In this document: piece after piece, positions 22,621 through 31,852 of the stretch
Layout of the letters: each line of letters starts with the position of its first letter
Numbering within the stretch: the stretch's first letter is position 1
Notes under the pieces: model-generated
The model's input: only the letters and a program-made list of their open reading frames with translations
Database searches by the model: none
Told to the model about the DNA's origin: nothing
From: Mariprofundus micogutta
GTDB taxonomy: Bacteria > Pseudomonadota > Zetaproteobacteria > Mariprofundales > Mariprofundaceae
Direction: 5' to 3'
Assembly: GCF_001895085.1 (NCBI RefSeq)
Contig: NZ_BDFD01000024.1
Coordinates: 1-33,042, forward strand
DNA: 33,042 nucleotides
Program-made: the position numbers and the translations under genes

Positions 22621-23439
22621 ATGTCAGGTGAGTCTCATCATCTAAGTGTTGATACAGATCGTTTGAGTCGGCAGTTGCTGGTTTTTCTGATTTGCGCCGA
22701 ACTGTTTTTTGTCGTGTTTGATATCATTGTGAATTATGCGGAATTCATTGAATACAACTCGATTCAGAGGCTTAGCAATATTGCCCGGGAGGACGGGTTG
22801 GCCGCATGGTTTATGACCTCTCAAACACTGCTGGCGGCATTGGTATTATGGTTTCTCTACTGGCTGAGTCGGAACCTTGATGGTGCTGCGGCCTTTCATC
22901 GCAGAGGCTGGATGATTCTGGCTCTGTTTTTTACCTATATGTCAGCCGATGATGGGGCCCTGATTCATGAGCGTGTTGGCACCATGATTGAGGATATGCT
23001 GGAGAAGTCTGAACAATCAGGAGAGGCGGGGGCTTTGGCGCAGTGGCTGGATATGTTTCCCAGTTATGAGTGGCAGTTTTTGCTACCCTTTTTTATAGCC
23101 ATTGGCCTGTATGTGCTCTATTTTCTCTGGAAAGTGCTCGGTGTCGGGCGTCCGCTTTTGATGGTGCTGGCTGCATTTTCATGCTTTGGGGTTGCAGTCA
23201 TACTTGATTTTATTGAAGGCATTCCGGCCGACCACAGCTTGAACATCTACAGTTGGTTGAAACAGGCTTATATGCTCGAGGATTATACAGTGGATCATTT
23301 TGCAAAGTCTTTGGAAGAGTTCCTTGAAATGCTGGGGATAAGTCTGTTCCTTACGGTGTTTGTGGCGCAAGTCGGCCGTATGCCAAATGAAACGTTCAGT
23401 ATTCAGTGCGGTTCGTCCAATCAATCTGCACAAGGGTAG
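22621..23439 (+). CDS. Six-helix membrane protein of unknown function
   Basis: A 272-residue inner-membrane protein I do not recognise. Hydrophobic helices lie at about 18-42, 61-83, 96-112, 151-172, 177-200 and 234-252. Acidic and His residues cluster at or near helix ends: Asp110, Asp111, His116 and Glu117 (SADDGALIHE), Asp196 and Glu199 (DFIEG), and His226 with Glu232, Glu233 and Glu236 (HFAKSLEEFLEMLG). Such an arrangement could bind metal or act catalytically, but this is inference. AGGAG lies six bases before ATG 22621. It follows the terminator of the secreted-protein cluster and precedes pilM by 190 bases, so it is probably transcribed alone. Confidence 0.75.
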   Translation: MSGESHHLSVDTDRLSRQLLVFLICAELFFVVFDIIVNYAEFIEYNSIQRLSNIAREDGLAAWFMTSQTLLAALVLWFLYWLSRNLDGAAAFHRRGWMILALFFTYMSADDGALIHERVGTMIEDMLEKSEQSGEAGALAQWLDMFPSYEWQFLLPFFIAIGLYVLYFLWKVLGVGRPLLMVLAAFSCFGVAVILDFIEGIPADHSLNIYSWLKQAYMLEDYTVDHFAKSLEEFLEMLGISLFLTVFVAQVGRMPNETFSIQCGSSNQSAQG

Positions 23440-23629
23440 GCTGTTTTGAAGCAGGCATGACGAGCTTTTGACTCTCCATGAACTACATAGATGAAATGGC
23501 GTCATCCTTGCTTAGAGATGAAACAGCCTTGTTCTGATACAATAATTTCAGGGTCATCTTGACATTATTTCTTATAATAAGGTAACTTGCATAAATATGT
23601 GCTAGTGATGCATAAGCTATGGAGGGTAA

Positions 23630-24712
23630 GTGTCCTTTTTCTCAAATAAGTCGGAAGGCATGATGGGAATCGATATCAGTTCAACCGGCATCAAGTTGGT
23701 GGAGCTTAGCAATGCGCGCTCAGGTTACGAACTTAGTGCCATGGCGATGGTTCCCTTGCCGCGCGATGCGATTGTTGAAAACACTATTATTGATTCTACC
23801 GCAGTGACTCAGGCGCTTATCGAAGCTGTGAAAATTGCTAAACCTTCAGTCCGCAACGTGGCTTTCTCAGTTTCCGGCAATGCCGTTATTATCAAAACAA
23901 TCAACATGCCTGTGACCAATGAATTCGATCTGGAAGCCCAGATCGATTTTGAAGCAGACCAGCATGTGCCTTATGATATTGATGACGTGTTCCTCGATTT
24001 TCAGATTCAAGGTATGTCAGCAGATGATCCTGAACAGATCGAAGTTGTTCTGGTGGCTTGTAAACGGGAAGTTGTTGAGGATTATCAGCTGGTGTTAAGT
24101 GACGCTGGTTTGCAGGCCAAATGCGTCGATTGCGCTGTATTTGCTCTGGAAAATGCTGCTGAACTTACTGAAGAGCATGGATCAGCAGATGGTATGGGGC
24201 AGCTGGTGCCTGATGAAGATGCTGATGTGCATGCCCTGATTAACATCGGTGCGAATATGATGAATATCAATGTTTTGATTAATGGTCAGATGTCTTTTGT
24301 GCGTGACCAGTTTTATGGCGGACAGAATCTGACTGAAGAGATCCAGAAAGAACATGGCATCAGTTATCAGGCTGCCGAGCAGTTGAAAGCCGAGAATTTT
24401 TCGGAGATTCACCCCGATGCTCTGGAACGGTTTTATGTGGGATTAACTTCCGAATTGGTCCGTTCGCTTGATTTTTACTCAGCCAGCAAGGCCGAGTTCC
24501 CTGTGCGTAAGCTGATGCTCAGTGGCGGCTGTGCCCTGATTCCGAATATTGCAACTGAACTTGAGCAACGCCTGGGAATTGATACAGTGATTCTCAATCC
24601 ATTCAAGCAGATCAAGGTTTCAGAGAAAAAATTTGATGTTGAGCATATCAAACGCATTGGCCCGATGTTAATGGTTCCTGCAGGTCTTGCGCTCAGGGCA
24701 TTTGACGAATGA
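23630..24712 (+). CDS. pilM: Type IV pilus assembly protein PilM (actin-like)
   Basis: A 360-residue cytoplasmic actin-like ATPase that binds the N-terminus of PilN and links the pilus inner-membrane platform to the cytoplasm. The N-terminus MSFFSNKSEGMMGIDISSTG is typical, with the phosphate-1 motif GIDISSTGIKLVEL. Later motifs include NIGANMMNINVLINGQMSFV and LSGGCALIPNI. The start is GTG 23630, preceded closely by GGAGGG; this matches the usual family N-terminus. Its stop overlaps the pilN start by four bases. Confidence 0.95.
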   Translation: MSFFSNKSEGMMGIDISSTGIKLVELSNARSGYELSAMAMVPLPRDAIVENTIIDSTAVTQALIEAVKIAKPSVRNVAFSVSGNAVIIKTINMPVTNEFDLEAQIDFEADQHVPYDIDDVFLDFQIQGMSADDPEQIEVVLVACKREVVEDYQLVLSDAGLQAKCVDCAVFALENAAELTEEHGSADGMGQLVPDEDADVHALINIGANMMNINVLINGQMSFVRDQFYGGQNLTEEIQKEHGISYQAAEQLKAENFSEIHPDALERFYVGLTSELVRSLDFYSASKAEFPVRKLMLSGGCALIPNIATELEQRLGIDTVILNPFKQIKVSEKKFDVEHIKRIGPMLMVPAGLALRAFDE

Positions 24713-25293
24713 TTCGCATTAATCTTCTGCCCTATCGTGTTGCCCGTCGCCAACAGCAGATTATGCACCATGTCAGCATATTCTTTGGCGTGGTGATTAT
24801 TGCTGCACTGCTTGCTCTTTCTGCACATACTGCATCATCACTGCAGCTTGCTGATCTTAAGGAAGAGACCTTGCTGCTGCAAAAGCAGAATGCTGAGCTG
24901 AAGCATAAAATCGGTAAAATTCATAATCTTGATGCACTGCGAACAGATGTAGAGCGCAAGTTGAAGACTGTGGATCGTTTGCAGGAAGGGCGTTTCCATT
25001 CATTGAAAACCCTGCATGAAGTTGCTCAGGTGATTCCTGAAAATGTCTGGGTGAAGACATTGAAACACAGTGGCACGGATATCACATTGTCCGGTCTGGG
25101 CGAGAGTAATAAGGCGGTGGCCAATTTCATGCGCAAGCTTGATCGTTCTCCATTGTTCGACAATGTGCAATTGACAGTGATCAGTCGTGTCATGGTGAAT
25201 GGTTTGCCAGTCCGTAGTTTTAACCTGAAAATCAGGCGTGTGGAAGAGTCTGCAAAGGCCAAAACAGCAGATGCTAAGAAAGGGGCATCCTGA
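24709..25293 (+). CDS. pilN: Type IV pilus assembly protein PilN
   Basis: A 194-residue bitopic inner-membrane protein. The short cytoplasmic N-terminus IRINLLPYR is the conserved PilM-binding motif. One membrane helix spans about 22-44, a coiled coil follows (about 48-90), and a periplasmic ferredoxin-like domain (VWVKTLKHSGTDITLSG onward) completes it. It pairs with PilO to form the alignment subcomplex. It is coupled to both neighbours, by ATGA with pilM and TGATG with pilO. Confidence 0.93.
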   Translation: MIRINLLPYRVARRQQQIMHHVSIFFGVVIIAALLALSAHTASSLQLADLKEETLLLQKQNAELKHKIGKIHNLDALRTDVERKLKTVDRLQEGRFHSLKTLHEVAQVIPENVWVKTLKHSGTDITLSGLGESNKAVANFMRKLDRSPLFDNVQLTVISRVMVNGLPVRSFNLKIRRVEESAKAKTADAKKGAS

Positions 25294-25910
25294 TGTTTGA
25301 TTCGTTGAAGGCCTCACTGTTCGACAGTCTGCGTCCGATTTTGCCGCTACCCATGTGGCAGAAGATGCTCACACTGGTGGCAATATTTTCAGTCATTCTC
25401 GGCTTGTATGCTTATCTCGGTTGGATGCCACTACAGGAAGAGATCAGCCAACAGGAAGCTCAGGGGAAATTGCAACAGACGCTGCTGATCCGGAATCAAA
25501 GGCTGGCTCATGATTTGCCGCGCAAACAGAAAGAGTACGCCAAGCTGGAAAAACAGCTGAAAGTGGCACTGAATATGTTGCCGAAACAATCGCAGATACC
25601 GGATCTGCTGGAGAATGTGTCCTGGGCAGGTAAAGACTCCGGACTAGAGTTCAAGGATTTCAAACCGGGGACTGAGGTTACCCGGCAGATATATGCTGAA
25701 GTGCCTGTAGCATTGAATATCTCCGGCAGTTTCCGTCAGTTACTGACCTTTCTCAAACGCGTTGGTGAGATGCCTCGAATTGTGGATGTGAAAAATCTGA
25801 CGCTAACTCAGGGCAAAAGTGGAAACCTGTCCGTGCGTGGCCAGGCAGTGACTTACAGGTTTGTAGAAGAACAACCCGAGACAAAGAAGCGCAAAGGACG
25901 GAGAAAATGA
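25293..25910 (+). CDS. pilO: Type IV pilus assembly protein PilO
   Basis: A 205-residue bitopic inner-membrane protein. One helix (about 25-44) is followed by a coiled coil (EEISQQEAQGKLQQTLL onward) and a periplasmic domain with LPKQSQIPDLLENVSWAGKD, the usual PilO motif near residue 100. It forms a heterodimer with PilN. The C-terminus is a basic tail (KKRKGRRK). Its start overlaps the pilN stop. A pilP gene would normally come next, but only 27 bases separate it from pilQ. Confidence 0.93.
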   Translation: MFDSLKASLFDSLRPILPLPMWQKMLTLVAIFSVILGLYAYLGWMPLQEEISQQEAQGKLQQTLLIRNQRLAHDLPRKQKEYAKLEKQLKVALNMLPKQSQIPDLLENVSWAGKDSGLEFKDFKPGTEVTRQIYAEVPVALNISGSFRQLLTFLKRVGEMPRIVDVKNLTLTQGKSGNLSVRGQAVTYRFVEEQPETKKRKGRRK

Positions 25911-25937
25911 GCTATTTTAACTGTCTGGGAGAGTGTG

Positions 25938-28403
25938 ATGGGGTATAACATGAGTTTTTTTAAACTGGCACATGCGTGTGTTAAAAAACTGTTTGGCATC
26001 ATGGCTGCAGTATCCCTGCTTGGCGTGTTATTTGTTCCACAGCTTGAAGCAGCAACCATTAAAGGTTTGCAGTTGCTGTCAGATGGTAGCGGTCAGAATC
26101 TGAGTATCGTGATGGATGAAGCTGCAGAGTATCAGGTGTATAATCTTGAAGGACCGGCGAGAGTTGTTCTGAATTTCCCTAAAGCCACCATGGCGGACAG
26201 TGTGGGCGAGGTGAAAGGTGATGGGGGCGTTGAAACAGTATTCCCTGTTCAGGATAGCAACGGTGCTCGCATCGAAGTCGGTTTAGCCAAAGGCACAACC
26301 TATGATATCGTTGAAAAAGGCAATGATCTGCTGATTTCTTTTGTATCAAACACGAAACGGAAAGCTAAAGCCGGGGGCGCTGAGATTCAGGATATCTCTG
26401 TCAGAGATAAAGCTGGTGTAACTGAGCTGGTGTTGCGCGGTAAGCAGATGGACGCTAATCATAATTCACTGGTGACCAACGATGGAAAAACCATGGTGCT
26501 TGATTTCTGGGGTGGCGTTTCAAAGCTTCCTAAAGAGTATTTTACCTATACCGCACAGCGTTTGAATGATGTGACTGTGGGCGCTGCGGAAGGTCGTCTG
26601 CGTCTGGTTGTATCACTGCGGGCGGGTGCGGGTGCCAATCACCAGATTGATGCCAGTGCTAACCAGATGATTGTTCGTTTTGGCAAGGTAGAATCCATCC
26701 CGACTGCAACCGGCCTGACAGTAGAAGCAGTGGATTTTCAGCCGGATGACAGAATCGCGCATATGGTTATTCGCACCAATGCAGCCAACCCGATCATTAA
26801 TCTTCAGGAAGATAATGGAAAGGTTATTCTGGATATCAAGAATGCGGCTCTGGCTTCTGGTCAGGAGCGGTCACAGGATGTCCGGGCATTCCCTGGTCCT
26901 GTAAATCAGATCGATAGTTACGCGGTTAATAAAGATGTGCGCATTGTTGCTCGACTGCGCGGTAAAGCCGTAGTTTCATCATATCAGTCAGGCAATGTAT
27001 TAACGGTAACACTTAAACCCGAAGATATGGCTACTGCAGCCCAGTTGAGTGAAGAAGAACTCCGCGATGAGAAAGTATATTCAGGCCAGAAAGTTACATT
27101 TAATTACAAAGACATTGATATCCGCAACGCATTGAAGCTGATCGCTGAAATGAGCGAGCTGAATATGATTATGGCCGATGATATCAAAGGCACGCTGACC
27201 ATGCGTCTGGTGGATGTGCCATGGGATCAGGCACTTGACCTTATTCTGCAGGCGCGTGGGCTTGGTAAAGAGCAGTCAGGCAATGTGGTCAGAATTGCAC
27301 CGCTGGATGTACTAAAATCTGATGCTGATGCCCGCAAGGAGGCGCAACAGGTTGCGGAAGAAATCGCACCACTGGATACTGATTTCATCCAGTTGGGTTA
27401 CGCCTCTGTCAATGATGTGAGCACGATACTGAAAGGTGGTTCAGTTACCCAGTCCGCAGGTTTGGGTAATTCAGAAAACCGTACGACCAGTAAAGCCGAG
27501 ACAGGTATTGGTGGTGAAGGTGGTCTGAAGTTGCTATCTGATCGCGGCAGTATTCTGCTGGATGAGCGCAGTAATACGATGATCATTACCGATACACGTG
27601 AGCGCCTGAACAATATCAAACGATTGATTTCAGTCATTGATAAACCGATGCAGCAGGTGTTGATCGAGGCTCGTATTGTAGAAGCCAGTGATACCTTTTC
27701 ACGTGACCTTGGTATCCGCTGGGGCGGTCAATTTAACTCTGCCGGTAACAAGTTTACGCACGGGGTAGGGGTAGGCACTCCGGCTACGCTTGGTAATGTA
27801 GTGGATCTGGGTGCTGCTGTTGGGGCTGGAGCTGGTGGCGCCATCGGTTATTCGCTCGGCACACTCAGTGGGGCGCTGAACCTGAATCTGGAATTATCGG
27901 CGGCAGAAGCAAATGGTGATGTGAAAGTTGTATCCAGTCCGCGTGTGTTTACCAGTAACCTGCAGGAAGCATTGATTCAACAGGATGAGCAGATTCCGTT
28001 TGATCAGGTCACAACTTCCGGTGGAGCAACTACGATTACACCTGTCTTCCAGAGCGCTAAATTATCACTGCGTGTCACGCCACAGATCACGGCTGATCAA
28101 CGCATAATTATGGAGCTCAAGGTTAATAAGGATACGCCTATTACCAATGTCGCGGGTACAGCAACTGCAATCAATACCAAAACAGTTGAAACCAGATTGC
28201 TGGTGAAGAACGGTGAGACGGTAGTGCTCGGCGGTATTTATACCCAGACAACCTCAGATAATGTTTCCGGAGTTCCCGGCTTGATGGATATTCCGCTCAT
28301 TGGTCATCTGTTTAAGCGCAAACAAAAAACGAATAATCGTAGTGAGTTGCTGATATTCATTACACCGACAGTGATTGATACTGAGGGTGAGTCATCCAAC
28401 TAA
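25938..28403 (+). CDS. pilQ: Type IV pilus secretin PilQ
   Basis: An 821-residue outer-membrane secretin through which the pilus exits. A signal peptide spans about residues 1-39 (cleavage near LEA/ATIKG). AMIN domains, which bind peptidoglycan, lie at about 40-125, 135-235 and 255-350. A secretin/TonB short domain (VTFNYKDIDIRNALKLIAEM) starts near 385, then an N1 domain (FIQLGYASVNDVSTIL), and the secretin core covers about 560-815, with VLIEARIVEAS and the C-terminal VPGLMDIPLIGHLFKRK. ATG 25938 lies six bases after GGGAG; GTG 25935 and ATG 25950 are less likely. It ends the pilMNOQ operon. Confidence 0.95.
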   Translation: MGYNMSFFKLAHACVKKLFGIMAAVSLLGVLFVPQLEAATIKGLQLLSDGSGQNLSIVMDEAAEYQVYNLEGPARVVLNFPKATMADSVGEVKGDGGVETVFPVQDSNGARIEVGLAKGTTYDIVEKGNDLLISFVSNTKRKAKAGGAEIQDISVRDKAGVTELVLRGKQMDANHNSLVTNDGKTMVLDFWGGVSKLPKEYFTYTAQRLNDVTVGAAEGRLRLVVSLRAGAGANHQIDASANQMIVRFGKVESIPTATGLTVEAVDFQPDDRIAHMVIRTNAANPIINLQEDNGKVILDIKNAALASGQERSQDVRAFPGPVNQIDSYAVNKDVRIVARLRGKAVVSSYQSGNVLTVTLKPEDMATAAQLSEEELRDEKVYSGQKVTFNYKDIDIRNALKLIAEMSELNMIMADDIKGTLTMRLVDVPWDQALDLILQARGLGKEQSGNVVRIAPLDVLKSDADARKEAQQVAEEIAPLDTDFIQLGYASVNDVSTILKGGSVTQSAGLGNSENRTTSKAETGIGGEGGLKLLSDRGSILLDERSNTMIITDTRERLNNIKRLISVIDKPMQQVLIEARIVEASDTFSRDLGIRWGGQFNSAGNKFTHGVGVGTPATLGNVVDLGAAVGAGAGGAIGYSLGTLSGALNLNLELSAAEANGDVKVVSSPRVFTSNLQEALIQQDEQIPFDQVTTSGGATTITPVFQSAKLSLRVTPQITADQRIIMELKVNKDTPITNVAGTATAINTKTVETRLLVKNGETVVLGGIYTQTTSDNVSGVPGLMDIPLIGHLFKRKQKTNNRSELLIFITPTVIDTEGESSN

Positions 28404-28404
28404 A

Positions 28405-28451
28405 TTAAGGATACTCTAAATAACTCGAGTATCCGTACAGGCCATGGATGG
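28405..28451 (+). repeat. Structured intergenic repeat, copy 2 (shorter)
   Basis: This stretch matches the minus strand of 20608-20654 at about 39 of 47 positions. It keeps the hairpin GGATACTC (28409-28416) with GAGTATCC (28427-28434) and the adjoining ACAGGCCA-GGA-GG, but lacks the rest of copy 1. It lies two bases after the pilQ stop in the convergent pilQ-hemW interval. No T-run follows, so a terminator role is uncertain. Confidence 0.65.
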
Positions 28452-28512
28452 AGTTTTTCAGAGAGCATCATTAAAGAGATTGGAGCTGTTTGGCTTCTGC
28501 CAGAACGTTGCC

Positions 28513-29685
28513 TCAGAGTACGCTGGCTGCAATTTCATCAGCCAGTGGAAGACCTGGTTCGGTCAGTTGAATGAAATTTTCAGAAATGTCGATCATCTGC
28601 TGCTGCTGCCACGGCAGCAGTTGAGCTGAGAAGTGCTCATAGGCATCAAAACCAAAGCGATTGCAGAATGACTTTCGATCAATGCCGGGGCTTCGGCGTA
28701 AACCAAGCCAGATGGCTTCTGCTGCAGCCCTGTTTCTGTCTAATGTTTCCTGAGAATTGATCGCAGTACCTTGTTGCAGAGCCGATTCGATATAAGTCTC
28801 AGGTTTGCGGATGTTGCTGTAGCGGGTCATGCCCAGATCATTTGCCTGATCCCATTTGCCTGATGCCCCTGCACCGATGCCGATGTAATCATGATAAAGC
28901 CAGTAGCCGTCATTGTGTCTGCAATATCGCTCTTTTTTGGCAAAATTTGAAATTTCATAAGCATGATAACCGGATTTTTGAAGGCGTTTTCTGGTGGAGA
29001 AAAGCATCTCTAGCGCCAGTTCATCATCGGGCAGGCTATATGGCTTTTGGCGATGCCGGGCTGCAAGTCTGGTGTGTGGTTCAACAGTGAGTTGGTAGCA
29101 GGAGAGGTGCTCGGGAGCCAGATGGATCGCAGTATTCAGAGACTCCAGCCACGATTGCATGGATTGATCAGGTAACCCGTAAATCAGATCGAGGTTGATA
29201 TTGTTGAAGCCTGCCTGTCTGGCAGTCTGAAAAGCATCGAATACCTCTTGTGAGCCGTGGATACGCTCCAGCCATTGCAGTTCCTCTGTGTTCAGACTTT
29301 GCACACCCATCGACAAGCGGTTTACACCAGCTTGACGGTAGGCTGAGAAGTTGCCCGCATCGACTGTGCCGGGATTGGCCTCCAGGGTGATTTCTATCCC
29401 GGTTTCACATCCGAATAGTTTGTCAGCATGCTTGATAACGGATGTTATCAATGCAGGAGGAGCAAGCGAAGGCGTGCCACCACCGAAGAAGATGCTGCTT
29501 AAACGGCGTCCTTTGAACATCGGGGATGCAGCCCAATGTTGCAGTTCCGCGAGCAAGGCATTCCGATAGGCGGACCAGTCTGGTTTTTCGCGTTCATGTG
29601 AATTGAAATCGCAGTAATGACATTTATGCACACAATAAGGAATGTGCACGTATAACATCAGCGGTGATGGTTTATAAGCGGACAC
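28513..29685 (-). CDS. hemW: Radical SAM heme chaperone HemW
   Basis: A 390-residue radical SAM protein. The 4Fe-4S cysteines Cys18, Cys22 and Cys25 lie in YCVHKCHYCDFNSH. FFGGGTPSL, LEANPG and the HemW-specific NRLSMGVQSLN follow. The family was once named oxygen-independent coproporphyrinogen oxidase but acts as a heme chaperone that delivers heme to membrane cytochromes. The start is GTG 29685, five bases after the rng stop; an in-frame ATG at codon 10 would cut into the first strand. It likely shares a transcript with maf and rng. Confidence 0.92.
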   Translation of the reverse strand: MSAYKPSPLMLYVHIPYCVHKCHYCDFNSHEREKPDWSAYRNALLAELQHWAASPMFKGRRLSSIFFGGGTPSLAPPALITSVIKHADKLFGCETGIEITLEANPGTVDAGNFSAYRQAGVNRLSMGVQSLNTEELQWLERIHGSQEVFDAFQTARQAGFNNINLDLIYGLPDQSMQSWLESLNTAIHLAPEHLSCYQLTVEPHTRLAARHRQKPYSLPDDELALEMLFSTRKRLQKSGYHAYEISNFAKKERYCRHNDGYWLYHDYIGIGAGASGKWDQANDLGMTRYSNIRKPETYIESALQQGTAINSQETLDRNRAAAEAIWLGLRRSPGIDRKSFCNRFGFDAYEHFSAQLLPWQQQQMIDISENFIQLTEPGLPLADEIAASVL

Positions 29686-29690
29686 GGTGC

Positions 29691-31217
29691 TTACTGCAGT
29701 ACGACTTCGTAATGATCCTCTGCAAAATCTTCATCGCTCTTCAGTGTGATCTCTTTGTTCAGGAAAGACTCGAGCTGTTCCACCCCCTTGTTTTCTTCGC
29801 CAAGTAGCAGGTCAATAATAGATGGATGTGCAATCACCATCAGTTTTTCACAAGGGTAAGCACGAGCTTCTGCCACCACAACGCGGAACAGTTCGTAACA
29901 GATCGTTGTCGGACTCTTGCTGCTGCCGACGCCATGGCAACGGTGACACTCATTGAGCAGTATACGGCCCAGTGATTCACGTGTTCGTTTGCGGGTCATC
30001 TCCACCAGACCAAGTTCAGAGAGCTGAACAATATGCGTTTTGGCTTTGTCCCGTTTGAGTGCCTCTTCGAGCACTTCCATCAGCCGCTGTTTATTTTCCT
30101 CTTCCTGCATATCAATAAAATCAACAACGATGATGCCGCCAAGATTACGCAGGCGGAGTTGATGTACAATTTCATGTACAGCTTCAAGATTTGTTTTAAA
30201 GCCGGTCTCTTCCATATTACGGGAGCCGACAAAGGAACCGGAATTCACATCGATAGCAATCAATGCTTCAGTCTGGTCGATGACAATATGACCTCCTGAT
30301 TTCAGCGGTACCCGGCGTTGCAGGGCGCGATCGATAGCATCTTCAACACCGTAAACATCAAAGATGGGGCGTTCACCAGGATAATAATAAAGCTTTTTGG
30401 CAACCTCAGGCATAAAGCGGCGGGCAAACTTTTTCATGCTTTCATAAGCTTCGCGTGAATCGATATGGATTTTTTCAACATCTGCATCGACATAATCCCG
30501 CATGACACGCAGGTAGAGATTCAATTCTTTGTGAATCATTTTTCCGAGGGCTGAACTTTTTGACCGCTTTTCGATGTCCTGCCAGAGGCGTAACAGAAAA
30601 TCCAGATCCTGCTTCATTTCAGATTCCTGACGGCCTTCGGCAACAGTGCGAATGATGATCCCGCCTTTTTCGGGATTGATCGCTTCACCAATGGCGAGCA
30701 GGCGTTCACGTTCTTGAGGATCTTCGAGCCGTCTGGCAATGCCAACATGATCAAGATGTGGCAGGTATACCAGATAACGACCTGCCAGACCGACCTGAGT
30801 GGTCAGGCGCGGGCCTTTCGAAGCGATCGGTTCGCGTGATACCTGCACCATCAGCTCCTGACCGTCTTTGATCAGGTTGGCAATAGGGGGTGCATTACGG
30901 CGGGATGGCCTTGTTTCGGCTGTTTCTTCCCCGTTGTCACCATCATCACTGTCCTCAATCTCTTCAGATATTTCATCATCAGACTGTTTGGCTGTAGCGA
31001 TGTCACCGGCATACAAAAAACCGGCTTTCTCCATATCAATATCGACAAATGCAGCTTGAATGCCGGGTAATACGCGTTGTACGCGGCCCTTGTAAATATT
31101 GCCTTTCAGGCCACGTTCACGTTCGCGCTCAATATAAATCTCTTCAGCCAGATTGTTTTCAATTCTGGCAATCCGTGTTTCAAACGGTGCTACGTTGACC
31201 AGCAGTTCCACACTCAT
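29691..31217 (-). CDS. rng: Ribonuclease G
   Basis: A 508-residue endoribonuclease of the RNase E/G family that matures 16S rRNA and degrades mRNA in the cytoplasm. The S1 RNA-binding domain (about 38-130) contains an acidic insertion (about 77-108, SDDEISEEIEDSDDGDNGEE). The DNase I-like catalytic domain carries the metal-binding Asp323 (DVNSGSF) and Asp366 (VDFIDM), 43 residues apart as in E. coli RNase E. The zinc-link cysteines Cys424 and Cys427 are in CHRCHG. There is no long C-terminal scaffold, so it is the G type. Its start overlaps maf by four bases (ATGA), a common gene order. Confidence 0.93.
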   Translation of the reverse strand: MSVELLVNVAPFETRIARIENNLAEEIYIERERERGLKGNIYKGRVQRVLPGIQAAFVDIDMEKAGFLYAGDIATAKQSDDEISEEIEDSDDGDNGEETAETRPSRRNAPPIANLIKDGQELMVQVSREPIASKGPRLTTQVGLAGRYLVYLPHLDHVGIARRLEDPQERERLLAIGEAINPEKGGIIIRTVAEGRQESEMKQDLDFLLRLWQDIEKRSKSSALGKMIHKELNLYLRVMRDYVDADVEKIHIDSREAYESMKKFARRFMPEVAKKLYYYPGERPIFDVYGVEDAIDRALQRRVPLKSGGHIVIDQTEALIAIDVNSGSFVGSRNMEETGFKTNLEAVHEIVHQLRLRNLGGIIVVDFIDMQEEENKQRLMEVLEEALKRDKAKTHIVQLSELGLVEMTRKRTRESLGRILLNECHRCHGVGSSKSPTTICYELFRVVVAEARAYPCEKLMVIAHPSIIDLLLGEENKGVEQLESFLNKEITLKSDEDFAEDHYEVVLQ

Positions 31218-31783
31218 GTTGTTGTTCCTGAAAAAGTTATTTTTGCCAGTATATTCAACGTGGAACGAACCGGCAAACCGATCACGTTATCCAGTGGTCC
31301 TTCAATCGCTTCGATAAAACTGGCTGCACCACCCTGAATGGCGTAAGAACCGGCTTTATCAAGTACTTCGTTGTGAGCCAGATATGTATCGATCTCCTCT
31401 GATGAGAGCTGTCTGAATACCACCCGCGTTTGCACAAGATCAGCCTGAATCCGGTCACCGAGGCGGACTGTAACGCCGGTAAACACATGATGGGTGTTGC
31501 CGGAAAGCTCCATCAGCATGGCTTTGGCTTTAGCGAGATCGGCCGGTTGCCCTAAAGGTTTGCCATTGATGGCGACAAGCGTGTCAGCTGCAATGACGGG
31601 GATATCCGGAGCAGCTTCGCATGCCATAGCTTTTTCCCGGCCCAGGCGCGCAACAATTTCAGCCACCGTTTCACCCGGCAGCGGTGTTTCATCAATATGG
31701 CTGGGGCGAACTTCAACAGCCAGGCCGGCACTTTGAAGTAACATAAGGCGGCGGGGGGATCGTGAGGCGAGAATAACTTCCAT
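31214..31783 (-). CDS. maf: Maf family nucleotide pyrophosphatase (YhdE-like)
   Basis: A 189-residue nucleoside triphosphate pyrophosphatase that hydrolyses non-canonical or excess nucleotides. It starts MEVILASRSPRRLMLLQSAG, the Maf signature. The catalytic loop has IAADTLVAINGKPLGQP, and AGSYAIQGGAASFIEAIEG resembles the YhdE (dTTP/UTP) branch. ATG 31783 gives the usual N-terminus; ATG 31795 and TTG 31801 are in frame upstream, and none has a clear ribosome site. It is the first gene of the maf-rng-hemW run and diverges from ispB. Confidence 0.9.
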   Translation of the reverse strand: MEVILASRSPRRLMLLQSAGLAVEVRPSHIDETPLPGETVAEIVARLGREKAMACEAAPDIPVIAADTLVAINGKPLGQPADLAKAKAMLMELSGNTHHVFTGVTVRLGDRIQADLVQTRVVFRQLSSEEIDTYLAHNEVLDKAGSYAIQGGAASFIEAIEGPLDNVIGLPVRSTLNILAKITFSGTTT

Positions 31784-31852
31784 GTCAGCGAGCATAGTCA
31801 AATTATCTGAAAAATGCTTCCTTAGCTTGACGGCAGCAGCTGCGAGCTTACG

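Noticed and set aside
23559-23578. TTGACA and TATAAT upstream of pilM as a promoter
   Set aside because: The two hexamers are separated by only 8 bases, so they cannot form one sigma-70 promoter. Either may contribute to another start, but no well-spaced partner is present.
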